Part shown: piece after piece, positions 49,691-58,875 of the stretch
Numbering within the stretch: the stretch's first letter is position 1
How the letters are laid out: each line of letters begins with the position of its first letter
From: Leptospira haakeii
Lineage (GTDB): Bacteria; Spirochaetota; Leptospiria; Leptospirales; Leptospiraceae
DNA length: 64,000 nt
Reading direction: 5' to 3'
Assembly: GCF_002812045.1 (NCBI RefSeq)
Contig: NZ_NPEG01000008.1
Span: 1-64,000 of the forward strand
The notes under the pieces: generated by a model
What the model was told of the DNA's origin: nothing
Database searches by the model: none
What the model saw: only the letters and a program-made list of their open reading frames with translations
Made by a program: the position numbers and the translations under genes

Positions 49691-51946
49691 ATGAAAAAAA
49701 CGATTCTGGGGTTACTCCCGTTTCTAGTTGTCGGCAGTCTTTTTGCGGACGACGACCTAAAATACTTGGTCAAATCCTATAGTTTAGAAAAAATACGTAG
49801 GATTTTCAGGGAAAGATCCCCTTCCAAAGAATCCGAGGTTTATGCTCTTATCCGTTTTCATGAAACACATCCGGACGGGGATGAGGGCAATAAATTCAGA
49901 TATCTGGTCTCTCTTTTGAAAGGAAGACTTGTCGTCGGTGTCACTAAGGACGAACTTCATAGCCTGATCAAGAATCCGCTTCCTCCTATAAATGCAGTCT
50001 CCAAAATGAGTTTTTGGAAATTGTATGAGGAAATGGTAAAAAGAAAAAGTTTATCTTCCTCCGAACTTATCGCTTATCTCAAAAAGCTCCCCCCTGAATA
50101 TGATCCTGTTTATAAAAATGTAATTGGAGAGATCCTGCGTATCCATTATGAAAATGGAGAATTCAAAGAAGCAAAAGATTACGCAGAAAGTTTCTCCGAA
50201 AAAGATAAAAAAGAATATTTCGGTGCTATGGCTTATTACAGATACGCTAAAGCATTATACAAATTCGGAGAAGTGCAGAAAGGGGAAAATCTTTTATACG
50301 CTCTCGCAGAAGATGCAAACGTTCCTTCTTACGTTAAAAAAGATATTTATACGGACTTAAGAACCTGGAAGGGAGAATCTTTTTATAAACAGATCCCTTT
50401 GGAAAAAGCAGTATTATTCCTCCCTTTTTTAGATGCAAGTGATAAGAAATCTTTTATATCTTCCCACCAATATTTCAGCTCTAACGTTTTTGAAAGACCG
50501 GAAAGTTGGAAGGCGGCCGCAAGAGGTTTAGTCCAATATTATCCGGAAAGACTTTCTTCTCTTTTTTCCAGACATAAACATTATGCGGAATATTTTCCTG
50601 AGTTTACTGCGGCAATGTCCGTGGAACTTTCCAACCAAAACCTCGCAAAATCAGGTTTGGATCTATTAGGAAAAACGAATCTTTCTTCTTCCGAGTCCGT
50701 GGAATATGCCTATGCGAGAGCCTATAAACGTCTGGGAGAAAGGGATAAATATTTTAACGGTCTACTTTCTTCTCTCGAAAAAAACCCTTATAATCTGATC
50801 CGACAAGATGAACTGATCGATCTTTTGATAGGCGACCATTCTAATTTTTTAGAAGAGTCTTATTGGAAAGAGGCTTTAAAAAAGATCCCTAATCTTCCCG
50901 TAAAAGGTAGATTGGTGTATTGGTATTTGAGAAGTTTAAAATCGAAAGGAAAACACGATGAACTTCTCTCTTGGTTAAAATCTTATTATAAATCCATTCC
51001 TGGTTCCTATTATACAAGAGTTATCCGAGAAGAGTTTGCGAACGAAATCTCCTCTATCCAAAAGCCGGATAGTCCTCTTAGAAATAAAGATACATTATTC
51101 GAATATCTTTCTTTGACTGCAGGTGATCCAAAATATTCGGATAAGATCATTGGAAGAGATCTTGAATTCGCATATTTTCCGGATTCTTTTTCCTTGGATG
51201 TCCGGATCGACTCTGCTCATAGTAAGGTCAGAGGAAATACTCTATTACAAAACGCTAAAGAATATTTAGAAATCGGAGAAATGGCGCATGCAAGTTCTCT
51301 GGTAGACAAATTCGTCTTACAAACCGGAACTTCCGAAGAGGAAAAAGACGAAATTTTTGCAGCTCTGGGAGAAGTTACCGGCAACCAATACCTTACGGTA
51401 TTCCATACTAGAAATCTAATGAAAAGAAGAAGGATCCCTGACGATGTGATACTTCTCCCCTCCAAACTAGCTTCTAGGATCTATCCAAGACCACATAGGG
51501 ATATAGTTTCTCATTATTCCCAATCTTTCGGGATCGAAGAAGATATTGTCTATGCCGTGATGAGACAGGAGTCTTTTTTTAAGGAGAATGCCGTATCTTC
51601 TTCCAATGCGAGAGGTCTTATGCAGATTATGGGACCTACGGGGAAAGGTTTAGCCCAAGGTTTGGGCCTCGGTCCTTATTCTCTTTTTGATCCGGAAATT
51701 TCTATCCAAATGGGTGCAAAATTCCTAAAATACCTTCTCTCTTCTAATGAAAACGATTTGAAATGGGCCTCAATTGCTTATAACGGAGGACCTGGAAATC
51801 TCAGAAAATGGAAACGAAATCATTATCACGGAGATTTTAATCACTTTTTAGAAGAACTTCCTTTAAAAGAACCCCGTGATTATTGCAGAATCGTAACGTC
51901 GAACTACTATAATTACCAAAGTTTAAGACAGTACAAAAACCGCTGA
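49691..51946 (+). CDS. Lytic murein transglycosylase (SLT family) with TPR-like region
   Basis: 751 residues. A signal peptide (TILGLLPFLVVGSLFA) exports it. A long helical superhelix occupies about 30-590, and the SLT catalytic domain about 605-745: YAVMRQESFFKENAVSSSNARGLMQIM holds the catalytic Glu near 627, and IAYNGGPGNLRKW near 695 is the second conserved motif. This is the layout of Slt70-type enzymes, which cleave peptidoglycan to 1,6-anhydro products. It has a GAGAGAAG ribosome-binding site. Its role is cell-wall turnover or secretion-system insertion. Confidence 0.93.
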   Translation: MKKTILGLLPFLVVGSLFADDDLKYLVKSYSLEKIRRIFRERSPSKESEVYALIRFHETHPDGDEGNKFRYLVSLLKGRLVVGVTKDELHSLIKNPLPPINAVSKMSFWKLYEEMVKRKSLSSSELIAYLKKLPPEYDPVYKNVIGEILRIHYENGEFKEAKDYAESFSEKDKKEYFGAMAYYRYAKALYKFGEVQKGENLLYALAEDANVPSYVKKDIYTDLRTWKGESFYKQIPLEKAVLFLPFLDASDKKSFISSHQYFSSNVFERPESWKAAARGLVQYYPERLSSLFSRHKHYAEYFPEFTAAMSVELSNQNLAKSGLDLLGKTNLSSSESVEYAYARAYKRLGERDKYFNGLLSSLEKNPYNLIRQDELIDLLIGDHSNFLEESYWKEALKKIPNLPVKGRLVYWYLRSLKSKGKHDELLSWLKSYYKSIPGSYYTRVIREEFANEISSIQKPDSPLRNKDTLFEYLSLTAGDPKYSDKIIGRDLEFAYFPDSFSLDVRIDSAHSKVRGNTLLQNAKEYLEIGEMAHASSLVDKFVLQTGTSEEEKDEIFAALGEVTGNQYLTVFHTRNLMKRRRIPDDVILLPSKLASRIYPRPHRDIVSHYSQSFGIEEDIVYAVMRQESFFKENAVSSSNARGLMQIMGPTGKGLAQGLGLGPYSLFDPEISIQMGAKFLKYLLSSNENDLKWASIAYNGGPGNLRKWKRNHYHGDFNHFLEELPLKEPRDYCRIVTSNYYNYQSLRQYKNR

Positions 51947-52100
51947 GCATACAAAACGGATTCTTTTTTTTGGATTGTCTAGAATTTCAGATCCGTGAAA
52001 TAGTTCTAAGGACCGGGCCGAGTTCACAATTTCACCTCTCTGTCCTGAGGTCTACCTTATGCCGGTCCGTCCGATATCATTCATCTAACAGGAGTAAAAA

Positions 52101-53387
52101 ATGGCAAACACCGCAATCTTAAAAATCGACGGTAAAGAATATGAACTACCCATCATTACGGGAACAGAAAACGAAAAGGCCATAGATATCTCCAAACTCA
52201 GACAACAAACAGGATACATTACATTAGATAACGGTTATTTAAACACCGGTGCCTGTACTAGTGCAGTTACATTCCTGGACGGAGAGTTGGGAATATTAAG
52301 ATACCGTGGTATCCCGATCGAACAATTGGCCGAAAAATCTAGCTTCACTGAAGTAGCTTACCTTTTGATCTACGGCCGTCTTCCTTCCGACACCGAACTG
52401 CAAGAATGGGACAAAGAGTTAACCATGCATACTTTGATCCATGAAGACTTAAAACGTCTTTATAATGGATTCCCTAAAGACGGTCACCCAATGGCGATCA
52501 TGTCCACCATGATCGGTTCACTTTCTACGTATTACCAAGATTCTTATGATCCAGAAAATCCGGATCATAGACATATCTCCATGGTTCGTCTTTTAGCGAA
52601 GTTCCCTACAATCGCTTCATTCGCTTACAAAAAATCATTGGGCCAACCTACAGTTCACCCAATGAACCATCTGGATTATTGTAGCAACTTCTTGAACATG
52701 ATGTTCTCAGTTCCAAGTGAAGAATATTATATCGATCCAGAGATTGTAAAAGCATTAAATCTTTTATTGATACTTCACGCTGACCACGAGCAAAACTGTT
52801 CCACTTCTACAGTTCGTTTAGTCGGTTCTTCTCTTGCAAACTTGTATGGAGCAATCTCAGCAGGTATCTGTGCTCTTTGGGGACCTCGTCACGGTGGAGC
52901 GAACCAAGAAGTATTGGAGATGCTTTTAGAGATCAAAGCTTCCGGTCTTCCTGTGAAAAAGATCGTAGAAAAAGCAAAAGATAAGAATGATGCATTCCGT
53001 CTTTCCGGATTCGGACATAGAGTTTACAAAAACTTCGACCCACGTGCTAAGATCATCAAAAAAGCATGTGACGCAGTTCTTTCTAGACTAGGAGTAAACG
53101 ACCCTCTATTAGATATTGCTAAAGAATTGGAAGAAGCAGCACTTAAAGATTCTTACTTCGTAGAAAGAAAACTGTATCCGAACGTTGACTTCTATAGCGG
53201 TATTATCTACCGTGCGCTTGGGATTCCAGTGAACATGTTTACAGTAATGTTCGCTATGGGACGTCTTCCAGGTTGGATCGCTCAATGGAAAGAAATGATC
53301 GAATCTCCTGATATGAAAATCGGAAGACCTCGTCAGATCTATACCGGAGCAACTGATACTTCTTACGATAGCGCTAAGAAAAAGTAA
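52101..53387 (+). CDS. gltA: Citrate synthase
   Basis: Condenses acetyl-CoA and oxaloacetate to citrate, the entry to the TCA cycle. The 428 residues follow the bacterial type with an extended N-terminus; catalytic motifs include LLILHADHEQNCSTSTVR (His) near 220-235, WGPRHGGAN near 258 and GFGHRVYKNFDPRA near 300-315, with Asp/His/Arg positions as expected. RBS AGGAG lies seven bases before the ATG. A clear intrinsic terminator follows. Confidence 0.97.
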   Translation: MANTAILKIDGKEYELPIITGTENEKAIDISKLRQQTGYITLDNGYLNTGACTSAVTFLDGELGILRYRGIPIEQLAEKSSFTEVAYLLIYGRLPSDTELQEWDKELTMHTLIHEDLKRLYNGFPKDGHPMAIMSTMIGSLSTYYQDSYDPENPDHRHISMVRLLAKFPTIASFAYKKSLGQPTVHPMNHLDYCSNFLNMMFSVPSEEYYIDPEIVKALNLLLILHADHEQNCSTSTVRLVGSSLANLYGAISAGICALWGPRHGGANQEVLEMLLEIKASGLPVKKIVEKAKDKNDAFRLSGFGHRVYKNFDPRAKIIKKACDAVLSRLGVNDPLLDIAKELEEAALKDSYFVERKLYPNVDFYSGIIYRALGIPVNMFTVMFAMGRLPGWIAQWKEMIESPDMKIGRPRQIYTGATDTSYDSAKKK

Positions 53388-53404
53388 GAAGAACGTCTCT
53401 TTCT

Positions 53405-53453
53405 AAAGTCGATTCAATCTCGAACCAAAAAATTCCGAGAAAGAATCGGCTTT
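53405..53453 (+). terminator. Intrinsic terminator after gltA
   Basis: AAAGTCGATTC (53405-53415) pairs with GAATCGGCTTT (53443-53453), 11 bases with one wobble, and an inner TCTCG/CGAGA stem extends it. It is followed by ATTTATTATTT. Position 17 bases after the citrate synthase stop makes it a confident terminator. Confidence 0.85.
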
Positions 53454-53493
53454 ATTTATTATTTCAACTAAATCTTTTTGAAAAGGACTGGCA

Positions 53494-54285
53494 ATGAACA
53501 GGATTTTCATCACTCTATTACTGATTTTCAACGCTTGTATCACTCATTATTCCAGGGAAAATACCTATCCACAAGGAACTTCACCAAAAAATAAAACGAT
53601 CGCTCTAATCGGCTTTTACCCAGTTAGAGGCCACATCGTTTATCCAGAAAATAAAGGGTCTTACTATTCTCGTGGGCTTGTTTTTACGACTGATCTAAGC
53701 CATTTATTTCCTTACGGTAAAAAAGTAGAATCAATTCCTTCTAATGGAATCGATGCAGGAATAAGCCAGGAGAATATTAAAGAATTCGTAACTAAACTCG
53801 CTTTATATAAGGATACTTCCAAAACCGAGCTGGAAAAAATATTCGAAATTCGTAAAGGAAACGACGGGAAAGAAATTTATTCTTTAAAACGCAGGGAAGT
53901 AGACTATTATGTCGTAGCTTTTTTTCCGGAACCTATTCCTGGAAGTAAGACGGACAATTTTTTGTCCTATCTAAAACTAACCACTATGCTTCCTGCGGCC
54001 GCCACTCTATCCACGATCCCATTTTGGGAAGATGAGTTCTATCTGAATACCTTCACTGTCTATGATAAGAAATTGAATCTAGTTAAATCCATAGCTTCGG
54101 ATTATAAGCTAAATCGTATATTCAGTTGGTGGGGAGAACGTAGTTACAACTTAGATCCAAACTATGATAAAATTTATGCGCCCGATGGGAACGATCTAGG
54201 TGCCGCTTTGGTTCCGATTCTTGAAGCTTTCGAAAAAGGCCAAAAGAATAACCCTAAGGATCCTTTACAGTTTCTAACCCGTTAA
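53494..54285 (+). CDS. Lipoprotein of unknown function
   Basis: 263 residues with a lipoprotein signal (FITLLLIFNACITHY; lipobox FNAC, Cys15). The mature protein is mixed alpha/beta with aromatic residues and no domain I recognise; GKKVESIPSNGIDAG and FFPEPIPG stretches are the most distinctive. It lies two bases upstream of the methyltransferase gene and has AAAGGA ahead of its ATG, so it heads an operon of RNA-modification genes without an obvious functional link. Confidence 0.72.
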   Translation: MNRIFITLLLIFNACITHYSRENTYPQGTSPKNKTIALIGFYPVRGHIVYPENKGSYYSRGLVFTTDLSHLFPYGKKVESIPSNGIDAGISQENIKEFVTKLALYKDTSKTELEKIFEIRKGNDGKEIYSLKRREVDYYVVAFFPEPIPGSKTDNFLSYLKLTTMLPAAATLSTIPFWEDEFYLNTFTVYDKKLNLVKSIASDYKLNRIFSWWGERSYNLDPNYDKIYAPDGNDLGAALVPILEAFEKGQKNNPKDPLQFLTR

Positions 54286-54287
54286 GT

Positions 54288-55559
54288 TTGTCAAAATCCA
54301 ACTTAGCGAGCCGTTTCCGTCGTTACCAACTAAACAAAACGACTGAATCCGTTTTAAGTTCAGGGCATCCTTGGATCTTAAACGGAAAATTATCCACTGC
54401 AATCTCCGCATTTAAAGACGGAGATTGGATGAGACTTGCTTCCGGATCGAACGAAACATTAGGATTCGGGATCTATTCTTCTTCCGGACCGATCGGAATT
54501 CGGATCATCCAAAGAGGAGACGAATTTTCTATTCCTAAATTACAACAAACAATAGAAAACGCATTAGAACTTAGGAAACCACTCCGAACAAAAACAAATG
54601 CATACAGACTTTTACATGGAGAGAATGATCTTATTCCTGGAGTTACTGTTGATCGATATGGATCCACTTGGGTAGTCCAAACTTATTCTAAATCATTAAG
54701 AACCTTTTCCAGAATAGTAGTTCGATATCTATATTCTGCTGCTTTAAAATCGGAAGAGCCAATTCCAAAACAAATCGTGTGGATCTCTCCCCAAAGAATA
54801 GGCTCCGAAAAATCTTTGCCTGTTCGTTTTTTGAGAGGCAAAAAAGAAATTCCTTATGAAGAAAAAATTTTCCTAAATCAAGTCCAATGGAAAACTAAGA
54901 TCCCTGGCCAGAAAGGTGGATTCTTTTTGGATGTAAGAAATCTTCGTCAATATATATTAGAAAAACCGGAATTAGCTCTAAACAGAGAATGCCTGCATCT
55001 ATTTTCACATACCGGTTTAACTTCGGTATGTTTGGAAGAAGCAGGGGCAAAATCCGTCTTCTCCGCCGATGGAGCTAAAGAAGCTCTCGAAGAATTTGCA
55101 TCTCATATTTTACCAGAGAATGAAATCTTAAATTTCGAACAGAAGAACATTATACTCACAAAAGGAAAACATCATCTCGTCAGAGCGGACCTATTCCAAG
55201 ACTGGGGATTTTTAGAAGATAGAAAATTTTCTTTGATCGTTTTAGATCCCCCCAATCTAACTCCAAACCAAGCCTCGGTTCCTGCAGGTAAAAAGGCATA
55301 TCGTAGTCTAATTTCTAAGGCACTCTTTCATTTGGAACCTGGAGGAGATCTGATCTTATTATCTTGTTCCGGAAGAATCCTGGAGTCCGAATTCGAAAAG
55401 ATTGGCCGAGAAACCTTGGCAAACAAAGGATGGAAGTACAAGGATCTTTTCAAATTAAGACCGGAACCGGATCATCCTACACGTAAGGAATTTCCGGAAG
55501 GGAAATACTTCAAGGTGCATATCTACAAAAATTGCGAGCCCTTGGATCAAAACATATGA
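54288..55559 (+). CDS. RlmI-like 23S rRNA cytosine-C5 methyltransferase
   Basis: 423 residues: an N-terminal PUA-type RNA-binding domain (SGHPWILNGKL), an EEHAD-like middle domain (FLDVRNLRQYI) and a class I SAM-binding fold (LHLFSHTGLTSVCLEEAGAKSVFSADGAKEAL near 235-265; catalytic-type motif IVLDPPNLTPNQ near 320). The layout matches RlmI/RlmK-type enzymes that methylate rRNA. The start is TTG, only two bases after the previous stop, with no clear ribosome-binding site, so translation probably depends on the lipoprotein gene upstream. Exact target base not known. Confidence 0.85.
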   Translation: MSKSNLASRFRRYQLNKTTESVLSSGHPWILNGKLSTAISAFKDGDWMRLASGSNETLGFGIYSSSGPIGIRIIQRGDEFSIPKLQQTIENALELRKPLRTKTNAYRLLHGENDLIPGVTVDRYGSTWVVQTYSKSLRTFSRIVVRYLYSAALKSEEPIPKQIVWISPQRIGSEKSLPVRFLRGKKEIPYEEKIFLNQVQWKTKIPGQKGGFFLDVRNLRQYILEKPELALNRECLHLFSHTGLTSVCLEEAGAKSVFSADGAKEALEEFASHILPENEILNFEQKNIILTKGKHHLVRADLFQDWGFLEDRKFSLIVLDPPNLTPNQASVPAGKKAYRSLISKALFHLEPGGDLILLSCSGRILESEFEKIGRETLANKGWKYKDLFKLRPEPDHPTRKEFPEGKYFKVHIYKNCEPLDQNI

Positions 55560-56434
55560 GCACAAATAAAAATACATACCAACTCATCGATTCCGGAAAT
55601 TTTAAAAAGTTAGAACAAGTGGGTCCTTATAAAGTAATCCGCCCTTCTCCAGTGGCTGCTTGGCCACCTACCCAAGTTTCTCTCTGGAAAGACGCTGATG
55701 GAGAATATCATAGAAGTGATAAAGGCGGGGGAAACTGGAGCTGGAAAGGATCGAGCGGTTCAAGGCCTGATTCAGAAGATGAGTTTCTGATCCAAATACC
55801 ACCTTTAACTGTTAAGATACGTTTTACTCCGTTTGGACATCTTGGGATTTTCCCGGAACAATTGAGCAACTGGGATCGTATCCGAAATGTTTCCTCTCAA
55901 CTTGCAGGACAAGGAGAAGTTCTGAATTTATTCGCTTATTCCGGGCTTTCCACCTTATCCGTATTAGCTGGTGGATTGGATGCATGTCATTTGGATTCTT
56001 CCAAAGGAATGGTAGAATGGGCCAGAGAGAATGCACAAGTTTCCGGTTTAGCAGGCAAAAAAGTACGTTGGATCATCGAAGACGTATTAAAATTCCTGAA
56101 TAGAGAAATCAGAAGGGAAAAAAAATACATAGGTTTTATCTTAGATCCGCCAACTTTCGGGCGAGGTGCTAGCGGAGAAGTTTTTAAAATAGAAAAAGAT
56201 CTACCGGAGATGATGGATCTACTGATGCAACTTTGCAATAATAAGCCCGAGTTCGTATTTTTAACCTGTCATTCTACAGGATTTAGTCCACTTGCACTCA
56301 GAAGAATTTTAGAAGGTAGAATCAAAACTCCCGGGAATTATTTAACAGAAGAACTCTCCATCTCGGAAACCACTGGAAGATTACATCCCGCTGGTTCCAA
56401 TTGTGTATTTTATTCTAATAGAGTAAAACTTTGA
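55556..56434 (+). CDS. SAM-dependent RNA methyltransferase (second of tandem pair)
   Basis: 292 residues if started at the ATG at 55556, which overlaps the TGA of the upstream gene (ATGA). It has the same Rossmann core as its neighbour: LNLFAYSGLSTLSVLAGGLDACHLDSS near 125 and FILDPPTFGRGASGEVFKI near 200, the DPPxF motif of RlmI-like enzymes. It lacks the N-terminal PUA domain. Likely an rRNA or tRNA m5C/m2G methyltransferase; the target cannot be told. Confidence 0.85.
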   Translation: MSTNKNTYQLIDSGNFKKLEQVGPYKVIRPSPVAAWPPTQVSLWKDADGEYHRSDKGGGNWSWKGSSGSRPDSEDEFLIQIPPLTVKIRFTPFGHLGIFPEQLSNWDRIRNVSSQLAGQGEVLNLFAYSGLSTLSVLAGGLDACHLDSSKGMVEWARENAQVSGLAGKKVRWIIEDVLKFLNREIRREKKYIGFILDPPTFGRGASGEVFKIEKDLPEMMDLLMQLCNNKPEFVFLTCHSTGFSPLALRRILEGRIKTPGNYLTEELSISETTGRLHPAGSNCVFYSNRVKL

Positions 56435-57231
56435 AGAAGAACGTATTGGAAATCAGCAGTTTCTCAAATGAAAAGCTGAAGTATATCTCAGGACTAAAAG
56501 ATAAAAAGAACAGAGAAAAATCAGGCACATTCTTCATTGAAGGTTTTAGAGAGATCCAAAGAGCGAAAGTGTCGGGAAAAGTTAAATTCGAATATTTACT
56601 CACCTGCCCTGCTTGTTATTTGGGAGATAATGAAGAAGATCTTGTATCTTCAATCGATGCAAAAACAATCCTCGTTCCGAAACAAATTTTCGAAAAGATC
56701 TCCTATAGGGATAGACCGGATGGTTTGATAGCAACTGCCGAATTACCGGACTTCTCTCTATCTTCTAAAACAAAACTTTCAAACGATCCCGTCCTTGTAA
56801 TCGAAGGTGTGGAAAAACCTGGAAACTTAGGCACCATCTTAAGAACAGCGGAAGGTGCAGGATTTCACAAAGTATTTGTCGCAGATCCAAGGCTGGATCT
56901 ATTCAATCCAAACGTTATTCGATCTTCTACAGGAACATTATTCACACTGGATGTTTTCCAGTCTGATATCAAAGAGCTCTATCCTATTCTACAAAATGCG
57001 GGCTACAAAACATTTGCAGTAACTCCGGAAGCCAAGTCACTTTACTGGGATGCAAATCTGAAAGGGAAAGTAGCACTTGTTTTTGGAAGTGAGCAGTACG
57101 GGCTGAGTGAATACGCAAGATCTCAAAGTGATCAGTATATTTCTCTCCCTATGAAGGGAGTAGCAGATAGTTTAAATCTTGCAATGTCCGCTGGAATTTT
57201 AATGTACGAAGTACTTCGACAGAACCGTTAA
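56431..57231 (+). CDS. TrmH-family (SPOUT) RNA methyltransferase
   Basis: 266 residues. An N-terminal SpoU substrate-binding domain (REKSGTFFIEGFREIQRA) is followed by the knotted SPOUT domain with motifs VIEGVEKPGNLGTILRTAEGAG, VIRSSTGTLFTLDVF and VALVFGSEQYGLSE plus SLPMKGVADSLNLAMSAGI. This is the 2'-O-ribose methyltransferase fold (TrmH/RlmB). Start TTG overlaps the preceding TGA. The target nucleotide cannot be assigned. Confidence 0.9.
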   Translation: MKKNVLEISSFSNEKLKYISGLKDKKNREKSGTFFIEGFREIQRAKVSGKVKFEYLLTCPACYLGDNEEDLVSSIDAKTILVPKQIFEKISYRDRPDGLIATAELPDFSLSSKTKLSNDPVLVIEGVEKPGNLGTILRTAEGAGFHKVFVADPRLDLFNPNVIRSSTGTLFTLDVFQSDIKELYPILQNAGYKTFAVTPEAKSLYWDANLKGKVALVFGSEQYGLSEYARSQSDQYISLPMKGVADSLNLAMSAGILMYEVLRQNR

Positions 57232-58346
57232 TGAAAAAGATCCAAATTTCCGCATTCGTAAGCGGCCACGGCTTTGGTCATATTAGCCGCAGTTTAGAGG
57301 CTATCCTACAAATCTTAATTCAAAATCCTGACTGGACTGCTACCATCAATTCTCCCAGAGGAGAAGAATTTGCATCTTCCCTGGACCTTTCCGGTATTTG
57401 GGGGCAAGTCAAAGCCAGGATCAAATTCAGAAAAACAAAATCGGATGTAGGAATAGTTCAAAGAGACTCTCTCGGAATGGATCTGGATTCCACCGAATCT
57501 GAAATTTTAGAATTTAAAAAAAAGAAAAACTCTCTATTAGAATCAGAAACAGAATATCTGAAAAAAGAAAAGCCCAATATCATTTGGTCCGACTCTTCCT
57601 CCTTTCCTTTTCTGATTTCTTCCGAATTAAAGATCCCTTCTTTATTTTTAGGGAATTTCACCTGGGATTATATCTACTCACATTATGAATCTCCAATATT
57701 CCAAAAATATTCTGAAGAATTAAAGACTGAATATGCGCTCTGTGATCTGGGACTTATCCTTCCTCTTTCTTGCCCGGTTATATCTATCCGCAAAACCAAA
57801 AATATAGGGTTATTAGGACGTAAACCGAATCTTAGCAAAGAAGAAGCCAGAAGTTATTACGGTTTTGAAGAAGGAATCGAATATTATCTATTTTCATTCG
57901 GTGCTTACGGGATAGACTCATCTCATTTTGATTGGAAAGAGTGGGATCCATCCAAAAGAAGGATCGTAATCGGTGGAATAGAATGGAAAATAGAAGCCAA
58001 GAATAATCTGGGGATTGTCACCATTCCAAACTGTCATTATCCGGATCTACTTAGAGCATGTGACTTCGTACTGACAAAACCGGGTTACGGCATTTTAAGC
58101 GAGTCCTATTTTGCGGGAACTCCTATACTTTATACGGATAGGGGTAACTTTCCAGAATACAAATACCTGGTGGAAACTTTACAATCTCAGTATAAATCTT
58201 CCTATATTTCCCATAAAGACCTATTTTCTTTCCAATGGGAAAATGCATCAAAATCAGCAATATCTTCTAACGTTGTTCCGGATCCAAGATTTCAAAGAGA
58301 TGCCATCCAAGAGATCCAAGATTCAATCATAGAAATTATCAAATAA
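57231..58346 (+). CDS. Glycosyltransferase-like protein, arabinokinase-N-domain type
   Basis: 371 residues. The start FVSGHGFGHISRSLEAI resembles the GHGxGHxxR loop of MurG/GT-B enzymes and of the N-terminal domain of plant L-arabinokinase; later IPNCHYPDLLRACDFVLTKPGYGILSESYFAGTP is the nucleotide-sugar-binding half. It may be a GT-B glycosyltransferase. It starts with the ATGA/TAATG-type overlap on the preceding SPOUT gene, so it is coupled to the RNA-methyltransferase operon; the functional connection is unclear. Confidence 0.72.
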   Translation: MKKIQISAFVSGHGFGHISRSLEAILQILIQNPDWTATINSPRGEEFASSLDLSGIWGQVKARIKFRKTKSDVGIVQRDSLGMDLDSTESEILEFKKKKNSLLESETEYLKKEKPNIIWSDSSSFPFLISSELKIPSLFLGNFTWDYIYSHYESPIFQKYSEELKTEYALCDLGLILPLSCPVISIRKTKNIGLLGRKPNLSKEEARSYYGFEEGIEYYLFSFGAYGIDSSHFDWKEWDPSKRRIVIGGIEWKIEAKNNLGIVTIPNCHYPDLLRACDFVLTKPGYGILSESYFAGTPILYTDRGNFPEYKYLVETLQSQYKSSYISHKDLFSFQWENASKSAISSNVVPDPRFQRDAIQEIQDSIIEIIK

Positions 58347-58389
58347 GCCACAGCTCCAGCTAACAAACCTTTGCTAGAAGCTTAAATGA

Positions 58390-58420
58390 ATGGTAGGTTT
58401 GGAAACCAAACTAGGATTTT
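58390..58420 (+). terminator. Weak hairpin after the glycosyltransferase-like gene
   Basis: GGTTTGG-AAA-CCAAAC (58396-58411) can form a 6-7-base stem, followed by CTAGGATTTT. It is a modest candidate for ending the operon that began at the lipoprotein gene. Confidence 0.3.
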
Positions 58421-58484
58421 CGAGTTTACAGACTGATTTTATTCAAGGAAGTTCCAATCAATTGTTATAGAGAAAGGTACATCT

Positions 58485-58853
58485 ATGCCAACGTTAGAAA
58501 CACTCGAAAAATTTATCGCCCATGTTGAATCAAATAAACATGACGAAGCAATTGAAATTTTTTATACGAATGATGCCTCGATGCAAGAAAACCAATTACC
58601 ACCTCGAGTAGGTAGAGATACTCTTGTGACGAATGAAAAATTAGTTCTTCGAAAAGCAAAATCCTTAACCTCAAAATGTATCCGACCCGTATTCATTAAC
58701 GGAGATTACGTCGTAATTAGATGGGTATTCCATTTTGATTGGAAAGATGGTACAACAACGGATATGGAGGAGCTTACATACCAACTTTGGGAAGGAGAAA
58801 AAATCAAAGAGGAACAATTCTTTTATGATCCGGCACAACGAATACCGAAGTAA
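58485..58853 (+). CDS. SnoaL-like / NTF2-fold protein
   Basis: 122 residues with the pattern of small SnoaL-like proteins: FIAHVESNKHDEAIEIFYTNDASMQENQLPPRVGRDTL in the N-terminal half and VFINGDYVVIRWVFHFDWKDGTTTDMEELTYQLWEGEKIKEEQFFYD in the second, with the family's central beta strands. Cytoplasmic, no signal. Function uncertain; such proteins may be stress-related or enzymes on small substrates. AGAAAGG precedes the ATG. It converges on opgH with 22 bases between. Confidence 0.8.
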   Translation: MPTLETLEKFIAHVESNKHDEAIEIFYTNDASMQENQLPPRVGRDTLVTNEKLVLRKAKSLTSKCIRPVFINGDYVVIRWVFHFDWKDGTTTDMEELTYQLWEGEKIKEEQFFYDPAQRIPK

Positions 58854-58875
58854 TAATAAATTCGCTCTTTTAGGA

